A program made the position numbers and the translations under genes. From Caballeronia sp031450805 (lineage in GTDB: Bacteria; Pseudomonadota; Gammaproteobacteria; Burkholderiales; Burkholderiaceae): DNA of 64,000 nt. Positions 54,450 through 63,353 of this stretch are shown piece by piece (within the stretch, counting starts at the first letter, position 1; every line of letters starts with the position of its first letter). A model generated the notes under the pieces. It saw only the letters and a list, made by a program, of their open reading frames with translations. It ran no database searches and was not told the DNA's origin. Location: positions 1,736,001 to 1,800,000 of the forward strand of contig NZ_JARTVY010000001.1 of the NCBI RefSeq assembly GCF_031450805.1, in the 5' to 3' direction.

Positions 54450-56012
54450 TTACTGTGCGAAGTCGAGCGCGTTCGTCAGATCGCCCATCGGCTTGCCGCC
54501 GTTCGCGGTCAGCGCCGCGTCGCGGGCGGCGATGCCCGGCAGCGTCGGCAGCGAATAGCGCTTCGTGATGAACCGCAGGATCGACGTCGTATCGTACTGC
54601 GTATGATCGACGAATCCCTTCTTCGCATACGGCGACACGATCAGCGCCGGAATGCGTGTACCCGGGCCCCAGCGATCGCCCTTCGGCGGCGCGACGTGAT
54701 CCCAGAAGCCGCCGTTTTCATCGTACGTCACGATCACGACCATGTTCTTCCACTGCGGACTGTTTTGCAGGTGCGTGATGAGATCCGCGATGTGCCGATC
54801 GCCCGATGCCACATCCGTATAACCGGCGTGCTCGTTCAGGTTGCCTTGCGGCTTGTAGAACGACACTTGCGGCAGCGTGCCCGCGTCGATCGCCTTGATG
54901 AACTCGGCGCCGTTCGTGCCGCCATCGAGCAGGTGCTGCGCGCGATTGGCCGTACCCGGCGCGAGATCGGCGAAGTAGTTGAACGGCTGATGATGCGTCT
55001 GAAAGTTCGGCACCGTATTCGGCGCACCGCCGATGACCGAGCGGTTCGCCAGCGCCGCGCCCCATGAGCCGCCATACCACGCCCAGCTCACGCCCGCTTT
55101 GTTGAGCAGGTCGCCAATGTGCGTCGATGTCTGCGGCGGCAGCGTCGTCGCGGCGGACGGATCGGCGAGCGTCGCATCGCCGCCCGATGCCGGCGCGTTG
55201 CCGCTCGGCTGGTACGGCGGCTGCATCGTGTTGACCGCGTAGAAATCGGGCGTGAGGTTGCCCGAGTTCACGTACTTCGGTGCGCCGCCGAGCGCCGACG
55301 CCGGACTATTCGATGCGAGCGTCAGCGATACGCCATCCGCATTGACGACCGAGATCGAGCCCTTCGCCACGCTCTTGTCGGCGTTCGGATACGTCGGCGT
55401 GCAGGCGCAGACGAGCCACTGGTGATTCAGGAACGAGCCGCCGAACGCGCCCATGAAGAAGTTGTCGGCGAGCGTGTATTGTTGCGCGACCTTCCACAGC
55501 GGCAGCTTCGCAGGCGGCGTGCTGTAGTGGCCCATCACGAGGCCGCCGGAATCGGCCCATGCGGCGAACTTGTCGTTCTTGCCGCCATCGATCTGCATCT
55601 GGTTCTCGTAGAAGCGGTGATACAGGTCGCGCGTCGTGACGGAAAGCGGCGTGTTGAAGCCGTTCGGATCGTCGATCGCGAAGGGCGCGTTCGGCAGATT
55701 GGCCGTCATCGCTTCGCCGATCGCGGGCGTCACGCCCGTCGCGGTCAGGCCCGACCAGATCTTCGGCAAGGTCGGCAACACGCTGCCGTCGCGATCCAAC
55801 TGTTGCGCGCTCGCGGCCGTCACGTTCTGCAAGCCATTCGCGCCGGGAAAGCCGCCATAGAGATTGTCGAAGCTGCGGTTCTCCGCATAAATCACGACGA
55901 CATTCTTCACCGATCCGATGTCGTCGCTGCGATGATCGTCGCCGCCGCATGCGTACAGTCCGAATGCGAGCGCCGAGGCGATCGGCGCCGCGCAAACGAG
56001 TTTCTTGTTCAT
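54450..56012 (-). CDS. Secreted acid phosphatase / phospholipase C-like phosphoesterase (AcpA family)
   Basis: A protein of 520 residues from ATG 56012, with a signal segment ending in an AC lipobox-like YAC (cysteine 22), so it is probably exported. The phosphoesterase domain has the N-terminal metal motif VVVIYAENRSFDNLYG, a central STPPAKLPLW and NFFMGAFGGSFLNHQWL, and C-terminal VTYDENGGFWDHVAPP with metal-binding aspartate/glutamate and histidine. The family includes AcpA-type acid phosphatases and non-hemolytic phospholipase C. It is divergent from a di-heme peroxidase gene, a pairing I recall from other Burkholderia genomes. Confidence 0.88.
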   Translation of the reverse strand: MNKKLVCAAPIASALAFGLYACGGDDHRSDDIGSVKNVVVIYAENRSFDNLYGGFPGANGLQNVTAASAQQLDRDGSVLPTLPKIWSGLTATGVTPAIGEAMTANLPNAPFAIDDPNGFNTPLSVTTRDLYHRFYENQMQIDGGKNDKFAAWADSGGLVMGHYSTPPAKLPLWKVAQQYTLADNFFMGAFGGSFLNHQWLVCACTPTYPNADKSVAKGSISVVNADGVSLTLASNSPASALGGAPKYVNSGNLTPDFYAVNTMQPPYQPSGNAPASGGDATLADPSAATTLPPQTSTHIGDLLNKAGVSWAWYGGSWGAALANRSVIGGAPNTVPNFQTHHQPFNYFADLAPGTANRAQHLLDGGTNGAEFIKAIDAGTLPQVSFYKPQGNLNEHAGYTDVASGDRHIADLITHLQNSPQWKNMVVIVTYDENGGFWDHVAPPKGDRWGPGTRIPALIVSPYAKKGFVDHTQYDTTSILRFITKRYSLPTLPGIAARDAALTANGGKPMGDLTNALDFAQ

Positions 56013-56249
56013 TAGGCTCTCTCTTGTGTTGGGGAGCCGGCGCATGACGTGAGTCCGTCGTATCGACGAAGCATTTTGCCCGCCGGCGTGCGCAGTGTGC
56101 CGCCGCTCTTTTACGCCGGTATGTAAAGGCGCTTTCGGCGGTGTAATGTTCGCTTGACAGTTCGCCGATATGACGCAAGCGTGGCTTGTCACATAAAGGA
56201 AACATGAACGACATACGCTGCGGCATCTTCGATTACCGTCATCACGTCC

Positions 56250-57566
56250 ATGCCTTCGATGCGTTCTTCGTTCGTTGTGTGCGCCATCACGCTCGCTGCC
56301 TTGTCCGCGGCATTGAGCGGGTGCGATTCGCGAGAGGCCAATGCAGCAACGAACCCGCCGACGCAAGCGCAATCGCGCGCCGAAGTCTTCGCGCATGTGA
56401 AGATGATGTCGTCGATCGGCGAGAAGCTGTTCTCCGATCCCGCGTTGTCGGGGTCGGGCAAGCTCGCGTGTGCGTCGTGTCATAGTCCGGGCCATGCGTT
56501 CGGCCCGCCCAATGCGCTGTCCGTGCAACTCGGCGGCAGCGACCTGCATCGGTCCGGCTTTCGGGCAGTGCCGTCGCTCAGGTATCTGCAATCGGTGCCG
56601 CAGTTCAGCGAGCATTTCCACGACTCGGACGACGAAGGCGACGAAAGCGTCGATGCCGGCCCGACCGGCGGCCTCACGTGGGATGGCCGCGTCGATCACG
56701 GGTCGGATCAGGCGCGCATCCCGTTGCTGTCGTCGTTCGAGATGGGCAGCACGCCCGCGAAGGTGGCGCAGGCGGTGAAGGCATCGGCTTATGCGGACGA
56801 TTTCCGTCGGGCGTTCGGCCCGAATGTCCTCGATAGCAGCGACAAGACGTTCGCGGCCGTGCTCGCATCGCTCGAAGCATTCGAACAGACGCCGCAAAAC
56901 TTCTTCCCCTACACGAGCAAATACGATGCGTTCCTCGCCGGCCGCGCGAAGCTCAACGATGCCGAGTTGCACGGGCTGCAGCTTTTCAACGACGAGAAGA
57001 AGGGCAACTGCGCGGCGTGCCATATCAGCCAGCGCGCGAAGGACGGCTCACCGCCGCAGTTCAGCGACTTCGGGCTGATCGCGATCGGCGTGCCGCGCAA
57101 TCGCGCGTTGCCGGTCAACCAGGATCAGCGGTTCCACGATCTCGGCGCCTGCGGTCCCGAGCGCACGGACCTGAAGGGACGCGACGAGTTCTGCGGCCTC
57201 TTCCGCACGCCGTCGCTGCGCAACGTCGCGACACGCAAGACGTTCTTCCATAACGGCATCTATCATTCGCTCGACGACGTCGTGCGCTTCTACGCGCAGC
57301 GCGATACGAATCCCGAGAGGTTCTATCCCGTATCGAAGAAGGGCGTCGTGCGGAAGTTCGACGACCTGCCGCGCCGCTATTGGGACAACATCAACACGGA
57401 GCCGCCGTTCGATCGCAAGCGTGGCGACAAACCCGCACTCGACGATGCCGAGATCAGGGATGTCGTCGCGTTCCTCGGCACGCTCACCGACGGCTACGAT
57501 CCCGCGAAAGACAAGGACTCGCAAAAGGGCACGGCGGTGCAGGACATGAAGGCCGCTGCCGACTGA
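56250..57566 (+). CDS. Di-heme cytochrome c peroxidase / MauG-family protein
   Basis: A protein of 438 residues with a signal segment and lipobox-like LSGC (cysteine 25). Two c-type heme sites are visible, CASCH (74-78) and CAACH (254-258), the spacing of the CCP/MauG family. Likely axial-ligand regions lie in between and after (FEMGSTPAKVAQ, RTPSLRNVATRKTFFHNG). It would act in the periplasm, reducing peroxide or oxidising a protein partner. An ATG three codons later is an alternative start. It is divergent from the acid phosphatase gene across 237 bases. Confidence 0.9.
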   Translation: MPSMRSSFVVCAITLAALSAALSGCDSREANAATNPPTQAQSRAEVFAHVKMMSSIGEKLFSDPALSGSGKLACASCHSPGHAFGPPNALSVQLGGSDLHRSGFRAVPSLRYLQSVPQFSEHFHDSDDEGDESVDAGPTGGLTWDGRVDHGSDQARIPLLSSFEMGSTPAKVAQAVKASAYADDFRRAFGPNVLDSSDKTFAAVLASLEAFEQTPQNFFPYTSKYDAFLAGRAKLNDAELHGLQLFNDEKKGNCAACHISQRAKDGSPPQFSDFGLIAIGVPRNRALPVNQDQRFHDLGACGPERTDLKGRDEFCGLFRTPSLRNVATRKTFFHNGIYHSLDDVVRFYAQRDTNPERFYPVSKKGVVRKFDDLPRRYWDNINTEPPFDRKRGDKPALDDAEIRDVVAFLGTLTDGYDPAKDKDSQKGTAVQDMKAAAD

Positions 57567-57661
57567 GACGCCCGGGGCGTGACGCGAAAGCGCCTCATGC
57601 TATCCTCGTTGCGTTCGTGCGGCCCGCCCGCCGGACGATTCCGCAACGAGGAGATTCTTTC

Positions 57662-58060
57662 ATGCCGATTCATCATCGAGCGCTTGCTCAAGCCTGCATC
57701 CGGACGATCGCGGCTGCCGCGCTTGCTGTATCGAGCGCAGGTGCATTCGCCGCCAACCTGGGCTTTCTGAACAACACGCCGATCACCTACATGAAGCAGC
57801 GCGATCTGCAGGCCCTCAACAAGGCCGCGCAGGTTGCGCTCGACACCAAGAAGGACGGCGAATCGCTCGACTGGAACAACGAGGGCGCGGGCAATCCGGT
57901 GCCGATCAACGGCACGGTGACGCCGCACGAGACCTTCGAAGCGGACGGCCTGCAATGCCGCAAGATCACGCTCGTCGCGCACGCGAAAGGGCAGACGCAG
58001 ACCTGGACGCCGACGACCTGCAAGCAGGCCGACGGCAAGTGGAAGCTGAAGAAGCAATGA
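57662..58060 (+). CDS. Secreted surface-antigen-like protein
   Basis: A protein of 132 residues with a clear Sec signal peptide (cleavage near A-F-A|A-N, about 31). The mature part has a short N-terminal helix region (LNNTPITYMKQRDLQALNKAAQVALD) then strands with two cysteines (LQCRKITLVAHA and PTTCKQADGKW). This pattern recalls the RT0821/Lpp0805-type 17-kDa surface antigen family, but without the glycine zipper. Function unknown; probably periplasmic or surface-exposed. It precedes the NUDIX gene by 22 bases and may share its transcript. Confidence 0.75.
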   Translation: MPIHHRALAQACIRTIAAAALAVSSAGAFAANLGFLNNTPITYMKQRDLQALNKAAQVALDTKKDGESLDWNNEGAGNPVPINGTVTPHETFEADGLQCRKITLVAHAKGQTQTWTPTTCKQADGKWKLKKQ

Positions 58061-58082
58061 CCACGACGGAAGCCCTGACGCG

Positions 58083-58544
58083 ATGACCGGCCGCACCGTA
58101 TCGTGCGGCGTGGTCATGCTGAACGCACACGGCGATGTCCTGCTGTGCCACGCCACCGAAACCACGCATTGGGACGTGCCCAAGGGCCAGGCCGATCCCG
58201 GCGAGAGCCCGCGTGACGCCGCGTTGCGCGAACTCGTCGAGGAGACGGGCATCGTGCTGTCACCGGAACGGCTCACGCATCTTAAGGATCTGGGCCGCTT
58301 CGTCTATCGGCGCGACAAGGACCTGCATCTGTTCGCCGTGCGCGTGAACGACGACGAAGTCGATCTCGCGAACTGCGTGTGCGAATCGTATTTCCCGCGT
58401 TATGGCGATGGCACGATGATCCCGGAAATGGACGCGTACCGCTGGGTGAGCCCCGCCGACGTCGACCGCTTCGCGAGCCGCAGCCTTGCGCGGCTCTTTC
58501 AGACCACGCTATCGCTTGCCGAGCTGAACGAAGCGCTCGACTGA
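58083..58544 (+). CDS. NUDIX hydrolase
   Basis: A protein of 153 residues. The Nudix box G-x5-E-x7-R-E-x2-E-E-x-G is complete in GQADPGESPRDAALRELVEETGI (written here by position: residues 35-57). Members hydrolyse nucleoside diphosphates linked to another group; the HWDVPKG segment before the box resembles the diadenosine polyphosphate/MutT-like group. The substrate cannot be fixed from sequence. It lies 22 bases after the secreted protein gene and converges on the binding-protein gene. Confidence 0.9.
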   Translation: MTGRTVSCGVVMLNAHGDVLLCHATETTHWDVPKGQADPGESPRDAALRELVEETGIVLSPERLTHLKDLGRFVYRRDKDLHLFAVRVNDDEVDLANCVCESYFPRYGDGTMIPEMDAYRWVSPADVDRFASRSLARLFQTTLSLAELNEALD

Positions 58545-58565
58545 ACCGGTCTCGCGCGCGGCGGT

Positions 58566-59531
58566 TCAGTCGATCGTGCGGTCGTTCGGGTTGGCGAAGA
58601 GCGCCTTCATTTCCGCCGACATCGGGAATTGCAGGTTGATGCCGGCCGGCGGAATCGGCTGCATGAACCACGCTTCGTAGAGCTTCGTGGCTTCGCCGGA
58701 GCGCTGCATGTGGGCGATCACGTCATCGACGATGCGCTTGAACACGGGATCGCCCTTGCGCATCATGCAGCCATACGCTTCGTTCGCAAGCGATTCGCCC
58801 GTCACCGCGTATTCGTGGCGCGCCGGGCCCTGCTCGGCGATCTGCCCGTAAAGCAGCGGATCGTCCATCACGAACGCGACGGCGCGATCGTGCTTGAGCG
58901 CCGCGAAACCTTCGGCGTGATCGCGCGCGCTGATGATGCGCAGGTTGAGTTTCCGGTCCATCGTCATTTGCCGAAGGATGCGCTCATCGGACGTGCCCGC
59001 GGTCGTCGCGACGGTCTTGCCGGCGAGATCGGCGTAATCGCGAATGCCCGACTTGCGCTTCACCGCCATGCGGATGCCGTACTGAAAGAAGCTGTTCGAA
59101 AACGCGACGAGCGGATCGCGTTCCGCGAGATGCGCGGTCGAGCCGCATTCGAGATCGACCTGATTGTTCACCACGTAGGAGATGCGGTTCGCGGACGTGA
59201 CGACCACGTGCTTCACTGCGAGATTCGGCATCTTGAGCCGCTGCTTGACCTCGTCGACCACCTTGAGCGCGATCGCATACGAGTAGCCCGTCGGCTGCTG
59301 CTTCACCATGTAGGAGAACGGAATCGACGATTCGCGCGCGCCCAGCACGATCGCCCCGTTCTCGGCAATCTTGCGCAGCGTGGCCGATGGCGGCATCTGA
59401 TCGACGAGCGCCTGCGCCGATGAAATCTCCGCAGCGGTGGCGGCATGAACGGGAAGCGTCGCGAACGAGAGGGCGGTTGCGATTGCCCACGAAATGCGAT
59501 GCGTTAGCAACGGGTGATGCGGCAGCTTCAT
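58566..59531 (-). CDS. Periplasmic amino-acid binding protein (glutamate/aspartate type)
   Basis: A protein of 321 residues from ATG 59531, with a signal peptide (cleavage near V-H-A). The SBP_bac_3 fold shows ILGARESSIPFSYM-like N-terminal strands (here VLGARESSIPFSYM), the ligand-loop region VDLECGSTAHLAERD, and LAGKTVATTAGTSDERIL. The closest relatives I recall bind glutamate and aspartate (GltI-like). No permease or ATPase gene is adjacent, so it is an orphan or serves a transporter elsewhere. Confidence 0.88.
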   Translation of the reverse strand: MKLPHHPLLTHRISWAIATALSFATLPVHAATAAEISSAQALVDQMPPSATLRKIAENGAIVLGARESSIPFSYMVKQQPTGYSYAIALKVVDEVKQRLKMPNLAVKHVVVTSANRISYVVNNQVDLECGSTAHLAERDPLVAFSNSFFQYGIRMAVKRKSGIRDYADLAGKTVATTAGTSDERILRQMTMDRKLNLRIISARDHAEGFAALKHDRAVAFVMDDPLLYGQIAEQGPARHEYAVTGESLANEAYGCMMRKGDPVFKRIVDDVIAHMQRSGEATKLYEAWFMQPIPPAGINLQFPMSAEMKALFANPNDRTID

Positions 59532-59637
59532 GATGTTCCTCGTTTGAAGCGGCGGGGTCTTGCTCGACTTCGTTGCAGCGAGCGGACGCCGCATGGCCGT
59601 GCGGCGTCCTTCCGGCGATGCGGCCGGTGTCAGGTCC

Positions 59638-61347
59638 TCAGGCCGGCTTGCCCCAGCTGTCGCGCAGGCTGACGATGCGGTTGAACACCGGCTTGCCCGG
59701 CTGCGAATCCACGCGATCCGCGACGAAATAGCCGTGCCGCTCGAACTGGAAGCGGTCCTCGGGCAGCGCCTCGCGGGCGCTCGGTTCGAGATACGCGTTC
59801 ACGACGCGCTTCGATTCGGGGTTGAGCGCATCCAGAAACTCCGCGCCGCCCGCGCCGGGCTGCGGCTCCTTGAACAGGCGGTCATAGATGCGCACTTCGG
59901 CGGCATAGGCCGTGGCCGCGCTGACCCAGTGGATCGTGCCCTTGACCTTGTACGCGTTGGCGCCTTCGGTGCCCGATTTGCTGTCCGGAAAGTAGTTGCA
60001 ATGGACGGCGATCACGTTGCCGTTTTCGTCCTTGTCCGCGCCGGTGCATTCGACGACGAAGCCGTATTTCAGGCGCACCTTGTTGCCGGGAAAGAGGCGG
60101 AAGTAGCCCTTCGGCGGCGTTTCCTGGAAGTCTTCACGCTCGATCCACAGCTCGCGGGAGAACGGGAACGTGCGCGTGCCGCGATCCGCGTGATGCGGAT
60201 GCACCGGCGCGCTGCACTCGTCGGTCTGGCCTTCCGGATAGTTATCGATGATGAGCTTGAGCGGGTCGAGCACGGCGATGGCGCGCGGCGCTTTCTCGTC
60301 GAGATCGTCGCGCAGCGCGCCTTCGAGGATGCTCATGTCGATCCACGAATCGACCTTCGTCACGCCGACACGCTCCACCATCAGCCGGATGCTTTCGGGC
60401 GTGAAGCCGCGCCGCCGCACGCCGACGATGGTCGGCATGCGCGGATCGTCCCAGCCTTCGACGTGGTTCTCCTGCACGAGCTGCAGCAGCTTGCGCTTGC
60501 TGGTGATCGCATAGGTCAGGTTGAGCCGCGAGAATTCGATTTGCTGCGGCAACGGACGCACGAACACGCCGTCATTCGCGAGTTGCACGAGGAACCAGTC
60601 GTAGAGCGGGCGATGATCTTCGAATTCGAGCGTACAGAGCGAATGCGTGATGTTTTCGAGCGCATCCGATACGCAGTGCGCGTAGTCGTACATCGGGTAA
60701 ATGCACCACTTGTCGCCCGTGCGGTAGTGATGCGCGAAGCGGATGCGGTAGATCACCGGATCGCGCATGTTGAAGTTGGGCGACGCCATGTCGATCTTCG
60801 CGCGCAGCACGTGTTCGCCTTCCTTGAACTCGCCGGCCTTCATGCGGCGGAAGAGATCGAGATTCTCTTCGGGCGTGCGGTTGCGATACGGCGAGTTGAT
60901 GCCCGCTTCGGTGGCGGAGCCGCGCGTCGCGCGCATTTCTTCGGCGCTCTGGCTGTCGACGTAGGCCTGGCCTTTCTCGATGAGCTTCTCGGCGAATTCG
61001 TACAGCTTGTCGTAGTAGTCGCTCGCGAAGTACTTGTGCTCGCGGCCGTCCTTGTTCCAGTCGAAGCCGAGCCACTTGACGGCATCGATGATGGAATCGA
61101 CGTATTCGACGCTTTCCTTTTCGGGATTCGTGTCGTCGAAACGCAGATGGCAGACGCCGCCGTAGTCCGCGGCCAGCCCGAAGTTCACGCAGATGCTCTT
61201 CGCATGGCCGATGTGCAGATAGCCGTTCGGCTCGGGCGGAAAGCGCGTTTCGACGCGCTGCGCCCATTTGCCGGAGCGGTTGTCGTCTTCGATGATGTTG
61301 CGGATGAAATTGGATGGCGCCGGGGCGTCGTTGCGATCGGTGTTCAT
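59638..61347 (-). CDS. glnS: Glutaminyl-tRNA synthetase
   Basis: A protein of 569 residues from ATG 61347. This class I synthetase has the HIGH motif in PPEPNGYLHIGHAKS and the KMSKS-equivalent TSKRKL, the family's usual form. The C-terminal beta-barrel anticodon-binding region is complete (to DSWGKPA). It charges tRNA-Gln directly, so this organism does not rely solely on transamidation of Glu-tRNA-Gln. In-frame codons upstream of 61347 add a low-quality extension. Confidence 0.97.
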   Translation of the reverse strand: MNTDRNDAPAPSNFIRNIIEDDNRSGKWAQRVETRFPPEPNGYLHIGHAKSICVNFGLAADYGGVCHLRFDDTNPEKESVEYVDSIIDAVKWLGFDWNKDGREHKYFASDYYDKLYEFAEKLIEKGQAYVDSQSAEEMRATRGSATEAGINSPYRNRTPEENLDLFRRMKAGEFKEGEHVLRAKIDMASPNFNMRDPVIYRIRFAHHYRTGDKWCIYPMYDYAHCVSDALENITHSLCTLEFEDHRPLYDWFLVQLANDGVFVRPLPQQIEFSRLNLTYAITSKRKLLQLVQENHVEGWDDPRMPTIVGVRRRGFTPESIRLMVERVGVTKVDSWIDMSILEGALRDDLDEKAPRAIAVLDPLKLIIDNYPEGQTDECSAPVHPHHADRGTRTFPFSRELWIEREDFQETPPKGYFRLFPGNKVRLKYGFVVECTGADKDENGNVIAVHCNYFPDSKSGTEGANAYKVKGTIHWVSAATAYAAEVRIYDRLFKEPQPGAGGAEFLDALNPESKRVVNAYLEPSAREALPEDRFQFERHGYFVADRVDSQPGKPVFNRIVSLRDSWGKPA

Positions 61348-61655
61348 GCGAAAAAGAGTGCCAACGTGTTGCTGCGTGGGGATCGGTTCGGGAAACGTTC
61401 CTCGCGGCCGGAACGCGTTCGAATGCGTTGAATATCGGGACGATTCTACCTTACGCAACCGTGCCGGGCTTGCTTGCGGCGTCGGCTGCGCGAGGGGTGC
61501 AGGTGTCGATCGTAACGACGGTAACGGGACGTAAATCGGCTTGTGGGCGGCGTTCGGGAAATTTTATGATCGCCTCGCCACGTGCGATTCCGGCGGCTTA
61601 TGAAGCGCCGGGCGCAGGACACAAGACATCACAACGACAACAGAAGGATTCGACC
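61348..61655. other. Divergent intergenic region before the glycine-zipper lipoprotein gene
   Basis: About 308 bases holding the glnS and lipoprotein promoters. No gene is convincing on either strand, and I see no near-consensus promoter. A ribosome-binding AGAAGGA is present at 61642-61648. Confidence 0.45.
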
Positions 61656-61868
61656 ATGAAGAAGATCGCCATTACGACCATGAAGCTCGCGGCTGCGGCC
61701 GCCCTCGTTTCGAGCCTCGCAGCGTGCTCGGGATTGTCGCGCCAGCAGGCTCACGCGGCTATCGGCGCGGGCGCGGGCGGCGCGCTCGGCTATGTGCTGA
61801 CGGGCGGGCCCGTGGGGACTATCGCCGGAGCGGCGGCGGGCGGGCTGATCGGGGCGGGGACGCGGTAA
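61656..61868 (+). CDS. Glycine-zipper lipoprotein, 70 residues
   Basis: From ATG 61656 the gene encodes 70 residues. The signal segment ends in lipobox LAAC (cysteine 24). The mature part is mostly a glycine-zipper: AAIGAGAGGALGYVL, a turn, then IAGAAAGGLIGAGT. Glycine-zipper 2TM lipoproteins are small outer- or inner-membrane proteins, often stress-related; function here is unknown. The AGAAGGA ribosome-binding site supports this start over longer frames. Confidence 0.8.
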   Translation: MKKIAITTMKLAAAAALVSSLAACSGLSRQQAHAAIGAGAGGALGYVLTGGPVGTIAGAAAGGLIGAGTR

Positions 61869-61925
61869 GTCGCGCGATATCGATGCGCTCCGGCATCCAG
61901 CAACGCCAGCGCATCTTCCAAAGCC

Positions 61926-63146
61926 TCAAATCACCTTCCCCTCCCGCAACTGCGCGATCCGCGCCTCGTCATACCCCAGCACACCGGAAAGCACGCTGAC
62001 CGTGTGTTCTCCGAGCATCGGCGGATGCGTGCGCGCTTCGGGCGGCGTCGCGCTCATCTTGATCGGATTCGCGACGAGCTTCACCGCGCCCGCTTCCGGA
62101 TGCGGCAAATCGATCTGCATCTCACGCGCGATCACCTGAGGATCGTCGAACACTTCGCCGAGATCGTTGATCGGCCCGCAAGGCACGCCCGCCGCTTCCA
62201 GCGCCGCGAGCCATTCGTGCTTGCCGCGCGTGCGGACCATGTCCGCAAGGATCGGCACGAGCGCATCGCGATTGCGCACGCGCGACGGATTCGCGGCGAA
62301 GCGCGCATCGTCGGCGAGTTCCGCCCGTCCGCCGGCTTCCACGAACTTGCGGAACTGGCCATCGTTGCCCACGGCGACGATGATCCATCCATCGCTCGCC
62401 TGAAACGTCTGATACGGCACGATGTTCGGATGCGCGTTGCCCCAGCGCACCGGCGGCTTGCCGCTCGCCAGAAAGTTCGTGTTCATGTTGGCGAGCATCG
62501 CGACCTGCACATCGAGCAGCGCCATATCGATGTATTGCCCTTCGCCCGTCCGGTCGCGATGCGCGAGCGCCGCGAGCACGCCGACCGTCGCATACATGCC
62601 GGTCATCAGGTCCGCAATCGCGACGCCGGCTTTCTGCGGCCCGCCGCCTGGCTGGCCGTCGCGCTCGCCGGTGATGCTCATGAATCCGCCGATGCCCTGG
62701 ATGATGAAGTCATAGCCCGCCCGCTGCGCATACGGCCCGGTCTGCCCGAAGCCCGTCACCGAGCAATAGACGATGTCCGGCTTCACGCGCTTGAGCGACT
62801 CGTAGTCGAGCCCGTACTTCTTCAGTTGACCGACCTTGTAGTTCTCGAGCACGACATCGCTGTGCGCAGCCAGTTCGCGGACGATCTGCTGTCCCTGCGG
62901 CGTGGCGATGTCGACCGTCACCGAACGCTTGTTGCGGTTCGCCGCGAGGTAATACGCGGCTTCGCGGGTGTCGTCGCCATCGGGGGTCTTCAGGTACGGC
63001 GGACCCCAGTGGCGAGTGTCGTCGCCGGTTTGCGGCCGCTCGATCTTGATGACGTCCGCGCCGAGGTCGCTCAGCGTCTGGGCGCACCACGGACCCGCCA
63101 GCACGCGGGTCAGGTCCAGTACGCGGATGTGGCTTAGGGCTCCCAC
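61926..63146 (-). CDS. Class III (CaiB/BaiF) CoA-transferase
   Basis: A protein of 406 residues, full length. The N-terminus reads LSHIRVLDLTRVLAGPWCAQTLSDLGADVIKIE, the family signature, and the catalytic aspartate is in GVAIADLMTGMYA (near 178). GAGGF-type loops (here GIGGFMSITG) and a C-terminal NPIKMS segment are also present. These enzymes move CoA between carboxylic acids, for example formyl-CoA/oxalate, succinyl-CoA/glutarate or carnitine. The substrate is not evident. It is divergent from alaS. Confidence 0.92.
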   Translation of the reverse strand: MGALSHIRVLDLTRVLAGPWCAQTLSDLGADVIKIERPQTGDDTRHWGPPYLKTPDGDDTREAAYYLAANRNKRSVTVDIATPQGQQIVRELAAHSDVVLENYKVGQLKKYGLDYESLKRVKPDIVYCSVTGFGQTGPYAQRAGYDFIIQGIGGFMSITGERDGQPGGGPQKAGVAIADLMTGMYATVGVLAALAHRDRTGEGQYIDMALLDVQVAMLANMNTNFLASGKPPVRWGNAHPNIVPYQTFQASDGWIIVAVGNDGQFRKFVEAGGRAELADDARFAANPSRVRNRDALVPILADMVRTRGKHEWLAALEAAGVPCGPINDLGEVFDDPQVIAREMQIDLPHPEAGAVKLVANPIKMSATPPEARTHPPMLGEHTVSVLSGVLGYDEARIAQLREGKVI

Positions 63147-63252
63147 AGGCTTTGTCTCCGGTTTTTTTTGAAGGCTCGACGTTCCTCGAACGGGCCAGGT
63201 GCAAGCTTAACGCAGCAGCGTCGCCGGGCGCGGTGGCGACGGGCCGATCCCG

Positions 63253-63258
63253 TATAAT
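63253..63258 (+). promoter_or_regulatory. Probable -10 element of the alaS promoter
   Basis: A perfect TATAAT about 95 bases before the alaS ATG; no good -35 is seen at 16-18 bases. Confidence 0.5.
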
Positions 63259-63353
63259 CAAAAACTTACTTTTAGTCTTGCCGAAAGGCCCCGATACGGC
63301 CTCCGGAAAGGCTTCGTCAGAAAACCAGCAGAACGCAAAAAGCCCCGTACGCC

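Noticed and set aside
56040..56200. Scattered Pho-like heptamers between the acid phosphatase and peroxidase genes (ATGACGT at 56044, TTGACAG at 56154, TTGTCAC near 56186)
   Set aside because: None has a partner at 11-base spacing in the same orientation, unlike the sites before pstS, ppk and the OlsB-like gene.
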